Assembly: GCA_035967665.1 (NCBI GenBank)
Contig: JAYWLB010000076.1
Location: forward strand, 124,001-188,000
Length of the DNA stretch: 64,000 nt
Direction: 5' to 3'
Source: Arctic95D-9 sp035967665
Lineage (GTDB): Bacteria > Verrucomicrobiota > Verrucomicrobiia > Verrucomicrobiales > DEV007
Shown here: positions 17,652 through 26,126 of the stretch, piece after piece
How the letters are laid out: each line of letters starts with the position of its first letter
Numbering within the stretch: the first letter of the stretch is position 1
Translations under genes and position numbers: made by a program
The notes under the pieces: model-generated
What the model was told of the DNA's origin: nothing
The model's database searches: none
What the model saw: only the letters and a program-made list of their open reading frames with translations

Positions 17652-18371
17652 TCAGCCCCCTTGAGTAAGCTGATGCCCTATCATGCCAAGAAGAAACCCC
17701 GCGACGGCCCCGAGAGCGGGTGCCCAGCGCTTTTCCAGTTTTGCCTGCGGGGCGATGTCCTGAAAAATGATGTAGAGAATCCCGCCGGCGGCAAAGAGCA
17801 TGATGCCGGATACCGCGAAGGCATGGTCAGCCAACCAGAAATAACCTACCAAACCGGCAACAGGACCCAGCAGCGACATCCCGAGAAATGCGAGAACAAT
17901 CGTGCGACTCTTCGTCTGCCCCGCATCTTTCAACTCACGAAAGGAATTGAATCCTTCGGGAAGATTTTGAAGAGCCATCAATCCAGCGAGCAGAACGGCA
18001 CTCGAACTCCCCAACGCAATCGCAGCCCCGAGCGCCAGCGCCTCGGGAATAAAGTCAGACAGCATCGCAACCAACTGGCTCACACTCCCCTTGAGACGGG
18101 ACAGAAACTGATCGAGCGCCATGAAAGCCAGCCCGCCGGCTGCAAAAAAGAGAGCAATCCAGCCCGTCGTAAGATCTTCGCTGCCCTCCGGCACCAGGAT
18201 GAGCGCAACGGCCGAGAGAAGAGCGCCTCCACCGAAAGAGATCACCCCGTGCCTCAATTCGTTTTCGAGCCAGAGTGGACGAATCTTTTCCGCCGCCGCT
18301 AGCATCGCACCTGCAGGCATGGAAATCCCCGCGAGAAGAGTCAAAAGAACGAGCTGCGTTACATCACTCAT
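17652..18371 (-). CDS. ZIP-family divalent metal transporter
   Basis: A 239-residue membrane protein with about eight helices. The ZIP signature is present as MLSDFIPEALALGAAIAL in helix 4 and LMALQNLPEGFNSF in helix 5, the metal path of Zn/Fe permeases. The first His of the usual HNxPEG is replaced by Gln (QNLPEG), which may change metal preference. The cytoplasmic loop after helix 3 is short and not His-rich. It starts eight bases after the methyltransferase stop, inside the tightly spaced 20.8-15.5 kb run. Confidence 0.88.
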   Translation of the reverse strand: MSDVTQLVLLTLLAGISMPAGAMLAAAEKIRPLWLENELRHGVISFGGGALLSAVALILVPEGSEDLTTGWIALFFAAGGLAFMALDQFLSRLKGSVSQLVAMLSDFIPEALALGAAIALGSSSAVLLAGLMALQNLPEGFNSFRELKDAGQTKSRTIVLAFLGMSLLGPVAGLVGYFWLADHAFAVSGIMLFAAGGILYIIFQDIAPQAKLEKRWAPALGAVAGFLLGMIGHQLTQGG

Positions 18372-18379
18372 GACGCAAC

Positions 18380-19168
18380 TTATCGCAATTTCACCGACTT
18401 TGTCGCGGCAAAGATCGGCATCCAGCCCTGAAGCCTTGTCGACTCATCGTCCCAGTCGTCCTCGTAGAATCCCGCGATCGCAAAACCGGCATGACACTGC
18501 CCGCCCAGCTGCGCCTCCCAGCTGTGACTGTATTCCACACTGACCTGGGCCTCGAGATGATCCTCCAAATCTGCCTTATCGAGCTGCGCGAGATCGGAAT
18601 AGGGCAAGCGGTATCTCACTAACAACTCCCCCGTTTCCTCGAGCGCCTCATGATCAAACAGATAAAAGCCCGGATTCATGAAACCACACAGAAGCGCCCC
18701 GCCCGGCTTGAGAACCCGGTAAGATTCCTTCCAAATCGGCTCCAGATTTTCGGCGAAGACATTGGAAACCGGATTAAAAATGAGATCAAACTCACCGTCC
18801 TCCAACCCTGACAGATCAGCCATATCACCCTGCATCGCGCGAATTTTCAACCCGTGCTTTCCGCAGGTTTCGAGATCTTTTGCGATCTGGATATCGGACG
18901 CATCAAAGGAAGTCACCTCCGCTCCCGCCGCCGCAAAGACCGGAACCTGCTGTCCACCACCACTTGCCAGTGCAAGAATTTTGATCCCGCTCAAATCGGG
19001 GAAAGCCGGAAACCACGACTGTGGCACCACCTTGTTCGGAGTGAGAATCACTTCCCATTTCCCCGCTTTGGCTCTTTCAATGACCGCATCAGGATAAGGA
19101 GTGCTCCAACGGCAGCCCTCTTCCGACTGCAGGTTCCAGGCGTTGCGATTGTATTCGAGAATGTTCAT
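18380..19168 (-). CDS. Class I SAM-dependent methyltransferase
   Basis: A 262-residue soluble methyltransferase. Motif I is ILALASGGGQQVP, an acidic residue ends strand 2 in VTSFDASDIQIAKD, motif II/III is MQGDMADLSG with FDLIFNPVSNVF, and VLKPGGALLCGFMNPG is the post-strand-4 turn. It opens with NILEYNRNAWNLQSEEGCRWS, a start seen in a family of uncharacterised methyltransferases whose substrate is unknown. It starts six bases after the pseudopilin-like gene and precedes the ZIP transporter by eight bases. The neighbourhood does not reveal the substrate. Confidence 0.87.
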   Translation of the reverse strand: MNILEYNRNAWNLQSEEGCRWSTPYPDAVIERAKAGKWEVILTPNKVVPQSWFPAFPDLSGIKILALASGGGQQVPVFAAAGAEVTSFDASDIQIAKDLETCGKHGLKIRAMQGDMADLSGLEDGEFDLIFNPVSNVFAENLEPIWKESYRVLKPGGALLCGFMNPGFYLFDHEALEETGELLVRYRLPYSDLAQLDKADLEDHLEAQVSVEYSHSWEAQLGGQCHAGFAIAGFYEDDWDDESTRLQGWMPIFAATKSVKLR

Positions 19169-19174
19169 TAAAAT

Positions 19175-19588
19175 CTATTCGAGCGACTGATTCTCAGTGC
19201 TGTCGAGCCGGAATTTCACCTCATCAGAATGCAGGGAGCGAACCGTCAGTTCGTAGGACTCAGCAAGGCCATCCGTCTCGTAAGACATCCGGTCGACCTT
19301 ATTTCCGCCGTTGTAAACCCCACCGACCCACGGATTCATGAGTTGATCTTCGAGGTGCCCGTTCTCCTGTAGAAACTCAATCAATTCGCCGCCCGCCATC
19401 GCCCGCCTCGGATAAATCTCCTCCTGCACATGATAGCGCTGCAGCGCTTCCTGCACCGACAAGAGGACCTGCTCAATACGACGCTCACGACGCGCTTCAG
19501 CGACTGGATTGAAAAGTATCCCCACGGCGACAGCCGCGACACAGAGCAGGCCAAGCGCCCGGATCGCTATGGAGGTTCCAGCTATCAT
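19175..19588 (-). CDS. Membrane-anchored pseudopilin-like protein of unknown function
   Basis: The 137-residue protein has one N-terminal membrane segment (about 8-27, IRALGLLCVAAVAVGILF), then a charged helix (EARRERRIEQVLLSVQEALQRY). A small domain follows with NPWVGGVYNGG and a late SYELTV strand, which recall the GspG-type major pseudopilin. I see no prepilin peptidase site (Gly before Phe-Thr-x-x-Glu), so it is probably a fixed membrane protein facing the periplasm. It overlaps the stop of the flavin/iron-sulfur membrane protein by four bases (ATGA), suggesting they act together. The family is not securely identified. Confidence 0.75.
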   Translation of the reverse strand: MIAGTSIAIRALGLLCVAAVAVGILFNPVAEARRERRIEQVLLSVQEALQRYHVQEEIYPRRAMAGGELIEFLQENGHLEDQLMNPWVGGVYNGGNKVDRMSYETDGLAESYELTVRSLHSDEVKFRLDSTENQSLE

Positions 19589-20853
19589 CCGAGGATACGA
19601 TCAAGCGGGGTGAAATAGAGGCCTAGGGCGAGGAGGAGCAACGCGAGCCCGATCCAGTCCCGATCCGAGAAACGGGGCTTTCCCGAACGCTTGCGAACGA
19701 ACTCGAGGAGCCACCCTGTCGGGCAGCCAAACTTGCAATAGGCCATCGGGAAAAACAACGAGAGCAAAAGCCCGACCACGGCAACAGACAAAGTTGCCAC
19801 TCCGGCTGAATTGAAAACGTAGGCGTCGAAGGGCTCAATCCCCGCGAGATCGAAGTCGAGCTGCAGAAAAGATACCGCCACCACAATCATGACGAGCATC
19901 ACCGGAACAAGTCTGCCAATCCACTTTCCGTCATCCGGCAGAGGTCGCTTCCACCTGGCCGGAATCACCTTCATGAACCAGCGCTGTAGATTCCCGTGCG
20001 GACAGATAAACTGGCAGTAGAGCGGCTGCGCGGTGAACCACGGAACCAGAAACGCCGCAAAGACGAAAATGACGAGCCCCGGTGTCGCCGCCCAGGGAAT
20101 GCGACTTTCCGCCCAGCCCGCTAACAACGACTGGGCAATTAAATCCCCCATCCAGAAACCCAGTCCGAGAATCGTTGCAATCGAATAGAGAGGCCGCCAT
20201 CTCTGAATCGCTTTCTGCTTTTGAAAAGCAAAGAGAAGCCCGCCCCCGAGAAAACCGCAGAGGAGACAGTCCCGCCACCCGAAATGCCGGGGTTCACCTG
20301 CAGCCCCCTCCGAACGCGTCATCGCGACACGGTGATTGACACTGTAGGCAACCGCTTCACTCGTTCGGGTTGCCCCCGAGACCGCGTAAATTTGGGCATC
20401 ATTCAGATCCGTGATTTCAGCGATATCATCCCAGCTCCGCCCGTTCCACGATTCCATAAAAAGGAACTCAAACTTCACATCCTCGACATGACTTGGCGTG
20501 TCGTAGCTGTGCCGCAGCGCGATGCCCACGCCCTTGTCATCGGCGTCAAAAACCGCAAGCACGTCGGTCGGTCCCGAGTATCCCACGATCTCGCGGCAAT
20601 AGGGCATCGTCCGAACCGCATAGCCAATCTCGCGACGCTCCTGATCGAGAACGATGAGCCCCTTGCGCTCACCGCTATCCACCTTGAGCCGGTGCGCCTC
20701 CGGTAGAAACGCCTTCACCTCGGACACCGTAATCGGCCACCCGCCCTGGACGCGTATGCGATCATGGTGACTTCGAATGAGCCACGCAATTGCGAGCAGA
20801 ATCGCAAGGCGGTAAAACTGAAGAAGCGTTGTCTTGATCTTCATCTCGAGCAA
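19585..20853 (-). CDS. NosR/RnfG-like membrane protein: FMN-binding domain plus polyferredoxin-type membrane domain
   Basis: The 422-residue protein has an N-terminal membrane anchor (about 10-25), a periplasmic FMN-binding domain (about 60-180) with SGATRTSEA, whose Thr is the usual site of covalent FMN attachment, and about six membrane helices. Two iron-sulfur type cysteine motifs lie in loops after helices, QPLYCQFICPHGN and MAYCKFGCPTGW. This order matches NosR/CcoG-like membrane flavo-iron-sulfur proteins that carry electrons across the membrane. Each motif shows only CxxxCP, fewer cysteines than a full 4Fe-4S site, so cluster content is uncertain. No ApbE flavin transferase is in the window. 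It heads a minus-strand operon. Confidence 0.85.
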   Translation of the reverse strand: MLEMKIKTTLLQFYRLAILLAIAWLIRSHHDRIRVQGGWPITVSEVKAFLPEAHRLKVDSGERKGLIVLDQERREIGYAVRTMPYCREIVGYSGPTDVLAVFDADDKGVGIALRHSYDTPSHVEDVKFEFLFMESWNGRSWDDIAEITDLNDAQIYAVSGATRTSEAVAYSVNHRVAMTRSEGAAGEPRHFGWRDCLLCGFLGGGLLFAFQKQKAIQRWRPLYSIATILGLGFWMGDLIAQSLLAGWAESRIPWAATPGLVIFVFAAFLVPWFTAQPLYCQFICPHGNLQRWFMKVIPARWKRPLPDDGKWIGRLVPVMLVMIVVAVSFLQLDFDLAGIEPFDAYVFNSAGVATLSVAVVGLLLSLFFPMAYCKFGCPTGWLLEFVRKRSGKPRFSDRDWIGLALLLLALGLYFTPLDRILG

Positions 20854-20907
20854 CGCTTCCCATTTCCTGCCGGAAGCAGGAATCTATTTGTATGATCCGT
20901 TGAAATA

Positions 20908-21984
20908 CTAGATCGCAACCGGCTTACCCGACTCGGCTGAAGCGTAAACCGCATCAATGATCTGCATAAGGGCAAGTCCCTGCTCAGCATTGTTGAGAGG
21001 TTCGGCAACACCGTTGATCGCATCGATGAAGTTGGCTGCAGAGTTGATCCGCCCCATGTCTTCGCATTCTTCCACTTCAATGGTGAGGTCGACGGACTTC
21101 CCATCTTCCTGAACGTAAAGCTCACAGGTGTCAATCGCAGTCGCATCATCTCCGTCGGAACCGAAAAGACGCTCCACTTTTCCACCGGCTTTAACGCCCT
21201 GGAAAACGACGGAAACTTCCTCGCGCTTCACCATCTCGGCCCATGACATCTGAAAACTCAGAACCTGACCGGTTTCAAAGGTAACAAAACCGTGAGCGGC
21301 TGACTCAACGTCGGTCACACCGCCTTCGCGGTCGGGGATTCCCCATGGACCTTTGAAGTCTTTGTTAGTGATGTGATCGTCGAAAATGTTACCAACGACA
21401 TACGCAGGCTTCGGATTCCCCATGAAATACATCGCGAGGTCCAGCATGTGCAACAAATCGATGACAGGTCCGCCACCGGAGAGAGCTTTCGTCGTAAACC
21501 AGCCACCAAAACCGGGAATACCGGTGCGGCGGGCCCACTTTGCCTGCGCGGAATTGATCGTTCCCACTTTGCCTTCGTTGATCGCCTTCATCATCTCGCG
21601 CGACTCGGGTCGGGCGCGATTGTTGAAGTTGAACATCAGCATCTTGCCTGCCTCATCACGGGCGGCGATCATCTCTTCCACTTGAGCCGCTGCGATCGCA
21701 GGAGGCTTTTCGCAAAAGACGTGCTTGCCTGCCTTGAGAGCCTCAATCGCAAGAGGAGCGTGGAATTTATTGGGAACAATAATTGAAACCGCGTCGATAT
21801 CCGAAGCGAGCATCTCTGCCACGTCTCCGTATACATTCTCGATATTCTGCCCTTCAGCAAAGGCGGTTGCAGCCTCCACATTCACATCAGCCATCGCGAC
21901 GACCTCCGCCCCCGCTTTTCTGAATCCATCAATGTGGTAGTTGGCCATTCCGCCAGCACCAATAACTCCTACTTTGATTGCCAT
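20908..21984 (-). CDS. Gfo/Idh/MocA-family oxidoreductase
   Basis: A 358-residue NAD(P)-dependent sugar or cyclitol oxidoreductase. The Rossmann part has VGVIGAGGMANYHIDGF, and the catalytic-site lysine is in HVFCEKPPA. The C-terminal domain has the GGPVIDLLHMLDLAMYF helix carrying the usual Asp/His pair. It is preceded and followed by short gaps on the same strand (54 bases to the flavin protein gene, 43 to ompH). There is no signal peptide, so it is cytoplasmic, unlike the linker-bearing relative at 37384-38706. The exact substrate is unknown; such genes are numerous in PVC genomes. Confidence 0.93.
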   Translation of the reverse strand: MAIKVGVIGAGGMANYHIDGFRKAGAEVVAMADVNVEAATAFAEGQNIENVYGDVAEMLASDIDAVSIIVPNKFHAPLAIEALKAGKHVFCEKPPAIAAAQVEEMIAARDEAGKMLMFNFNNRARPESREMMKAINEGKVGTINSAQAKWARRTGIPGFGGWFTTKALSGGGPVIDLLHMLDLAMYFMGNPKPAYVVGNIFDDHITNKDFKGPWGIPDREGGVTDVESAAHGFVTFETGQVLSFQMSWAEMVKREEVSVVFQGVKAGGKVERLFGSDGDDATAIDTCELYVQEDGKSVDLTIEVEECEDMGRINSAANFIDAINGVAEPLNNAEQGLALMQIIDAVYASAESGKPVAI

Positions 21985-22027
21985 AATCGAATCCTTAAAC
22001 CACTTAAGTTAGTTCTTCCAGATAGAA

Positions 22028-22663
22028 TTACTCTTTACCTTTGCCCTTGGCGTCGGCTTTGCCTTTTCCTTTATCATCACCGGCAGGTGTCGCAACGGGA
22101 GTTGCAGCCGGGGCTGGAGCCGGAGCGGCTGAGGCTTCCACCTGCATTCCTGCTTCCTTAGCGAGCTTTGCGGTGTCAGCAGTGATGTCTACAGACGGAT
22201 CGTAAGCGAAAACCGGAGGAGTCACTTTCATCATGACAACGTGGAGATCTTTCGCTCTTGCTGCATCGAGAGCGATTGGCTCGAGCTTGATGCGAAACTC
22301 ATTGATGAGGCGAACACGCTCATTAGCAAGGGTTTGCTGCGCCTGGCTCTTGAGACGGTTGAACTCTGAATTGAGCTGCTGATTCGTCGCTAGAATCTGA
22401 CGGCGCTGCTCTTCGGTGGGGTTCTGACCGGCGGCCTGCTCGACGCCTGCCATCTGGTTTTGCAAGTTGCTCTGAGTCTTCTGCAATTCAGCGTTCAGGT
22501 TGTTTTGCATCGTGAGAAGATCGACACGAACTTTCTCTTCAACGCCCAACTGGCGGGCTACTTCATCAATGTCAAGGATGGCGACGCCACCCGAATCAGC
22601 GTTTGCGATGAGGGCGAAGGCGAAGGTTGCGAGGGTTGCCAAAAACAATTTTTTCATAGTCAT
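22028..22663 (-). CDS. OmpH/Skp-family periplasmic chaperone-like protein
   Basis: The protein is 211 residues from the ATG at 22663 (Met-Thr-Met-Lys-Lys); the second Met at 22657 is equally good. A much longer frame upstream lacks a plausible N-terminus. It has a signal peptide (KKLFLATLATFAFALIANA), then VAILDIDEVARQLG as in Skp/OmpH, a long charged coiled coil (about 55-130) rich in Gln and Glu, and a final DLHVVMMK strand. A low-complexity tail of Ala/Pro then Gly/Lys repeats (DDKGKGKADAKGKGKE) is an unusual addition. Skp proteins hold outer membrane proteins in the periplasm. The gene is divergent from the FIST gene. Confidence 0.82.
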   Translation of the reverse strand: MTMKKLFLATLATFAFALIANADSGGVAILDIDEVARQLGVEEKVRVDLLTMQNNLNAELQKTQSNLQNQMAGVEQAAGQNPTEEQRRQILATNQQLNSEFNRLKSQAQQTLANERVRLINEFRIKLEPIALDAARAKDLHVVMMKVTPPVFAYDPSVDITADTAKLAKEAGMQVEASAAPAPAPAATPVATPAGDDKGKGKADAKGKGKE

Positions 22664-22853
22664 AAATCTCGATTTTCGAGGAGTGGCAGAGCCTAGACCA
22701 GAATCGTGGAAAAAGTCCAGATTTTTTAAGGGTCCTGCGGGATCTCGTATCTCAGGATACGACGCATACTCCGCCCGTCTGAGACGTCCAATCATCGGAC
22801 AATACGCACTCAATTGCGTCGCCCCCCGTACCCGGCTCAAGAGAGCCAATCCT

Positions 22854-24002
22854 ATGAAACGCAACGCCTCCGCCTCCTGCCTCATCCTCTCCCCTTTCGA
22901 TGAAGCGACCATCACGCGAGGCGTGGGCGATTGCCTTGAAAAGCTGGAAACCAATCCCGATCTGGTCATCGCGGCGGTCAGCTCCGACTATGCAGAACAC
23001 CTCGATGACCTCATCGAGATCCTCCAAATCTACGGGCACGCGACTCGCATCGCCGGAGGCTCTGCAAGCGGTCACTTCGGGGTTGGGCGAACCTCGGAAA
23101 ACGCGAGCTGCCTTTCCCTGCTTTTCCTCTCGCTCCCCCGAACCCGGATTGCCATTAGCACTGGAGGTACTGAAAGCCACATCGCCGCGGCAGGTCACCT
23201 CTTTCTCTACAACCCTGTTGCCGCAGAGACCGCCACGGCAACATTCGAATCAACCCTCCGATCATTCAACACTGAAGCGGGCGGCACTCCCGTCATCGGC
23301 GGCGTCATTTCAGGAGGCCCCGACGAAGAGGACCTCTTTCTCTTCACTGAAAACGGCAGAATCAAATCGATCTCTCTTTCGATCGCCCTCACCGGCGGCC
23401 TCCGGATCATCCCCGTTGTCAGCCAGTCCTGTAAACCCATCGGAGAGCCTCTCGTCGTCACCGAAGTCGACGAGAATGAAGTGATCTCCATCGCGAGGAG
23501 AAAGGCATTCTCGGTCCTCGAGGAAACCTTCGAGCGTCTCAGCTGGAGTGATCGGATTCAGGCTGACGGCAATATTTTCGCAGGAATCGCAGCAACCGAA
23601 TCGGTCGACGATTTCGAAACCGGTCACTTCCTGATTCGTCCGATCATCGGAGCCGATCTCGCCGACGGCCGCCTGAAACTTTCCAGTCCCGCCCGCGCCG
23701 GCCAGACGATACAGTTTCAGATGCGGGATCCGGCCATCGCCGAAGCCGATCTCCGCCATCATCTCGGGAAAGTAAAAGAAGAACACGGTAAGCCTTTTGC
23801 CGGATTGCTTTTCGGAGGGCGCAGCCGGGGCGTGCAACTGTATGGCGAACCGAATCAGGACGCCGTCACCTTCCGCGACAAGCTCGGAGAATTTCCTCTC
23901 GCCGGATTTTTCACCCACCAGGAAATCGGCCCCATCGGAGGAACCGTTTTCCGACACGACCACTCCCTTTGCGGAGCGCTCTGTTTTGATGAAGAGGTGT
24001 AG
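22854..24002 (+). CDS. FIST-domain (FIST_N + FIST_C) protein
   Basis: A 382-residue soluble protein starting at the ATG at 22854; the open frame upstream to 22500 is only open by chance. The N-terminal FIST domain (about 10-220) includes VGRTSENASCLSLLFLSLP and TPVIGGVISGGPD. The FIST_C domain (about 230-375) includes GNIFAGIAA, HFLIRPIIGAD and the ending FPLAGFFTHQEIGPIGG, which is diagnostic. FIST domains are predicted small-ligand (amino-acid) sensors often fused or adjacent to kinases; this one is a stand-alone gene with no signalling gene next to it. It is followed by a small P-loop kinase after 81 bases. Confidence 0.9.
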   Translation: MKRNASASCLILSPFDEATITRGVGDCLEKLETNPDLVIAAVSSDYAEHLDDLIEILQIYGHATRIAGGSASGHFGVGRTSENASCLSLLFLSLPRTRIAISTGGTESHIAAAGHLFLYNPVAAETATATFESTLRSFNTEAGGTPVIGGVISGGPDEEDLFLFTENGRIKSISLSIALTGGLRIIPVVSQSCKPIGEPLVVTEVDENEVISIARRKAFSVLEETFERLSWSDRIQADGNIFAGIAATESVDDFETGHFLIRPIIGADLADGRLKLSSPARAGQTIQFQMRDPAIAEADLRHHLGKVKEEHGKPFAGLLFGGRSRGVQLYGEPNQDAVTFRDKLGEFPLAGFFTHQEIGPIGGTVFRHDHSLCGALCFDEEV

Positions 24003-24083
24003 ATCGTAAGAGAAGACTCATTCCCTCCCCTCTGCGAACCTTTTAGGTAGCGAAATTCTGCTGCCTCAGGCATTCTACTGCAA

Positions 24084-24578
24084 ATGAAACGCGTCGTCAT
24101 CTTTGGAAACTCCGGCTCGGGAAAATCAACTCTGGCGAGACACCTTGCAAAGGAGCACCAACTCCAACACCTCGATCTCGACGAGATCGCCTGGGAATCC
24201 CCGGCAGTTCGCAGAGACATTGCCGAAAGCATCGAAGCGTTGCAATCCTTTGCCGCTGAGCACGACGAATGGGTCATCGAGGGCTGCTACGGCTCATTGA
24301 TCACCGAAGCCGCCAGCGCCGCGACTGAAATAATTTTCCTCAATCCGGGTGTGGAAACCTGTCAGGAAAACTGCCGCTCAAGACCCTGGGAACGCCACAA
24401 ATACCAATCGAAGGAGGAACAGGACAGCAACCTCGAGATGCTTCTGAACTGGGTCGCTGACTACGAAACGCGAACCGATGAATTCTCCCTTTCCGCCCAC
24501 CGTCGAATCTTTGATGCCTATCCCGGAACGAAGCGGGAACTGCTTTCCAACGGCGAAACGGTAGGTGAAATCACCTAG
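24084..24578 (+). CDS. Shikimate/adenylate kinase-like P-loop protein
   Basis: A 164-residue P-loop protein with Walker A GNSGSGKST, a DLDEIAW motif matching the LDxxxW of the 17120-17617 protein, and WVIEGCYG. A lid-like stretch NCRSRPWERHKYQSKEEQD follows, then a C-terminal helix. It is probably a small-molecule kinase of unknown substrate. It has no close partner: it follows the FIST gene on the plus strand and faces the S8 protease of the RiPP cluster convergently, with 16 bases between stops. Confidence 0.82.
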   Translation: MKRVVIFGNSGSGKSTLARHLAKEHQLQHLDLDEIAWESPAVRRDIAESIEALQSFAAEHDEWVIEGCYGSLITEAASAATEIIFLNPGVETCQENCRSRPWERHKYQSKEEQDSNLEMLLNWVADYETRTDEFSLSAHRRIFDAYPGTKRELLSNGETVGEIT

Positions 24579-24594
24579 CAACGGCAACCCGGAG

Positions 24595-25374
24595 TCACCT
24601 GTTTTCACGAAGCGCGGCGAGGGCGGCTTTCAACTGATACGGCGCGAGGTCGGGAAAATGCTCGCGCAACCTCGCTGTGATTCCCGTGATCTGCGGACAG
24701 GCAAAACTGGTTCCGGTGAACTGCTGCCAACCTCCGTCCGGAGTCGGCGCATCAACGTAAACCCCTGATGCCTCAATCTCGGTGACGTTCCCGGAGTGAA
24801 ACCGGAACACAGAAGGATCTTCAAAATAATCCATATCCACGCCCACGACAGAAGCGAGACCGGCCGGATAGCCCACCTTGTTCCGCTTGTTGTCTTTCGC
24901 CGCGATCCAGAGCATCCCTTTGTAATAGGCCTCGTCAGCGAGACGGGAAATCTGTTCATAATTGGCCTCAGTCCCCAAGCTGAGATTCAAAATATCCCAC
25001 CCCTGCTCAACCGCGAATTTCAATGCGGCGAGCAGCTTCTGTGACGTCGAGCTGTGTGATTGACCGATTACCCGGATGCTGTGCAGTTCCGCATCGGGAG
25101 CGTGTTTGTGAATGATGTAAGCACACGCCGTCCCGTGTTGAATCACATCCTCGCCCACCGGAAGCGGCACGACATGAGCCATGCGCTGACGACTTTCCAC
25201 AACCTCATGATTGGAGACCACCTTACCTCCCAGAGCGGGAAGATCAGAGGCAACGCCCGAATCAAGAATGCCAATCGAGACCCCTTTTCCCGTTCCCGAG
25301 ACAAGACATTCACGAAGCTTTTCATGATTGACTACTTCGTCAAATTTCATCTTCAGGGGATGGACTGACGGCAT
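24595..25374 (-). CDS. Cytoplasmic subtilisin-like (S8) serine protease, candidate RiPP leader peptidase
   Basis: The 259-residue protease domain has no signal peptide or prodomain. The triad is Asp38 in GILDSGV, His80 in QHGTACA and Ser223 in GTSFACP. The oxyanion-hole region reads AAKDN at 158-162 instead of the usual AAGN, so the stabilising Asn is shifted or lost. The start overlaps the GAF gene by 35 bases; an ATG at 25350 would leave 11. Last gene of the minus-strand run that contains the rSAM, precursor, MNIO and GAF genes. A protease of this size lacking an export signal fits removal of a leader peptide in the cytoplasm; this role is inferred from context only. Confidence 0.88.
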   Translation of the reverse strand: MPSVHPLKMKFDEVVNHEKLRECLVSGTGKGVSIGILDSGVASDLPALGGKVVSNHEVVESRQRMAHVVPLPVGEDVIQHGTACAYIIHKHAPDAELHSIRVIGQSHSSTSQKLLAALKFAVEQGWDILNLSLGTEANYEQISRLADEAYYKGMLWIAAKDNKRNKVGYPAGLASVVGVDMDYFEDPSVFRFHSGNVTEIEASGVYVDAPTPDGGWQQFTGTSFACPQITGITARLREHFPDLAPYQLKAALAALRENR

Positions 25375-26071
25375 ACTCGCCGAGGAGGTCTGACATCTTC
25401 AAGAGAATCTCTCTTTCGCGTTCGGGCAGAGCCAATGACTTCTCTGCGATCAACGCGGGAACCCGGTATTTCTTTGCAAGCGCACTCCCTGAATCATTTC
25501 CCGAAATCTCTCCCAAACCGAATTCGCAGGCGTGCTCGGATATCTCAATACCCGCCACTGCGACACTGAACTCGACTTTTCGATACAGCTTAAGCGCCGT
25601 TGCATAGACCTCGCCAAAACTCTGACCAAGCCGCAATTCCTCCACCGAAAAAGGAACCCGCTCCGTGCCGGGCTTTCGGTTTACAAACGTGGCAACCCCA
25701 TAGACGCCATCGTCATCCATGATTGGAACGGCGAGAAGAAACTCTGTTTGGTTGTTCGCAATTTTATCGACCCGCGACCGGCCGACACTCTCCGGATTAA
25801 CCTTTGCCATAGCCTGCCGTGAGCTGAAAACATAACCACTAACCGATTCACCAACCGGCACGGTAACGTCGGATCCATCGAGAGCCGGATTGACAGAAAC
25901 GAGAAACTTCAAATGGGTCCGGTCCTCTGACGGAACCAGAATCGAACCCTCTGCGGCACCGATCGCATCCCCCGTATCACGGACGAGACGGCGCAGCATA
26001 TCGGCGGCGCCTTCGATCATGGAGTCGCCGTGGTCGCGAATGCGCTTTAAAGCTGTCTCAAGGTCGGGCAT
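25340..26071 (-). CDS. GAF-domain protein of the RiPP cluster
   Basis: A 243-residue soluble protein. After an N-terminal helix (about 1-30), a GAF domain spans about 30-170, with AAEGSILVPSEDRTHLKFLVS, VPVGESVSGYVFSSRQ, FLLAVPIMDDDGVYGVATFVNR and FSVEELRLGQSFGEVYATAL. The remaining 70 residues are helical and carry REREILLKM. No kinase, cyclase or DNA-binding domain is attached, so it is a stand-alone sensor or scaffold. It lies 55 bases after the MNIO gene, and its end overlaps the S8 protease gene, implying coupled synthesis of the two. A GAF protein in a RiPP operon is unusual; it could sense a ligand or regulate the protease. Confidence 0.82.
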   Translation of the reverse strand: MPDLETALKRIRDHGDSMIEGAADMLRRLVRDTGDAIGAAEGSILVPSEDRTHLKFLVSVNPALDGSDVTVPVGESVSGYVFSSRQAMAKVNPESVGRSRVDKIANNQTEFLLAVPIMDDDGVYGVATFVNRKPGTERVPFSVEELRLGQSFGEVYATALKLYRKVEFSVAVAGIEISEHACEFGLGEISGNDSGSALAKKYRVPALIAEKSLALPEREREILLKMSDLLGEYAVSPSPEDEI

Positions 26072-26126
26072 GCGAAGTCACTTAATCATAGAATCATCCG
26101 AAGGGCACTCTCGAATTCGGATGCAA

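Noticed and set aside
22500..22853. Longer N-terminus of the FIST gene
   Set aside because: It overlaps the divergent ompH gene and its translation is unlike FIST proteins, which begin at 22854.
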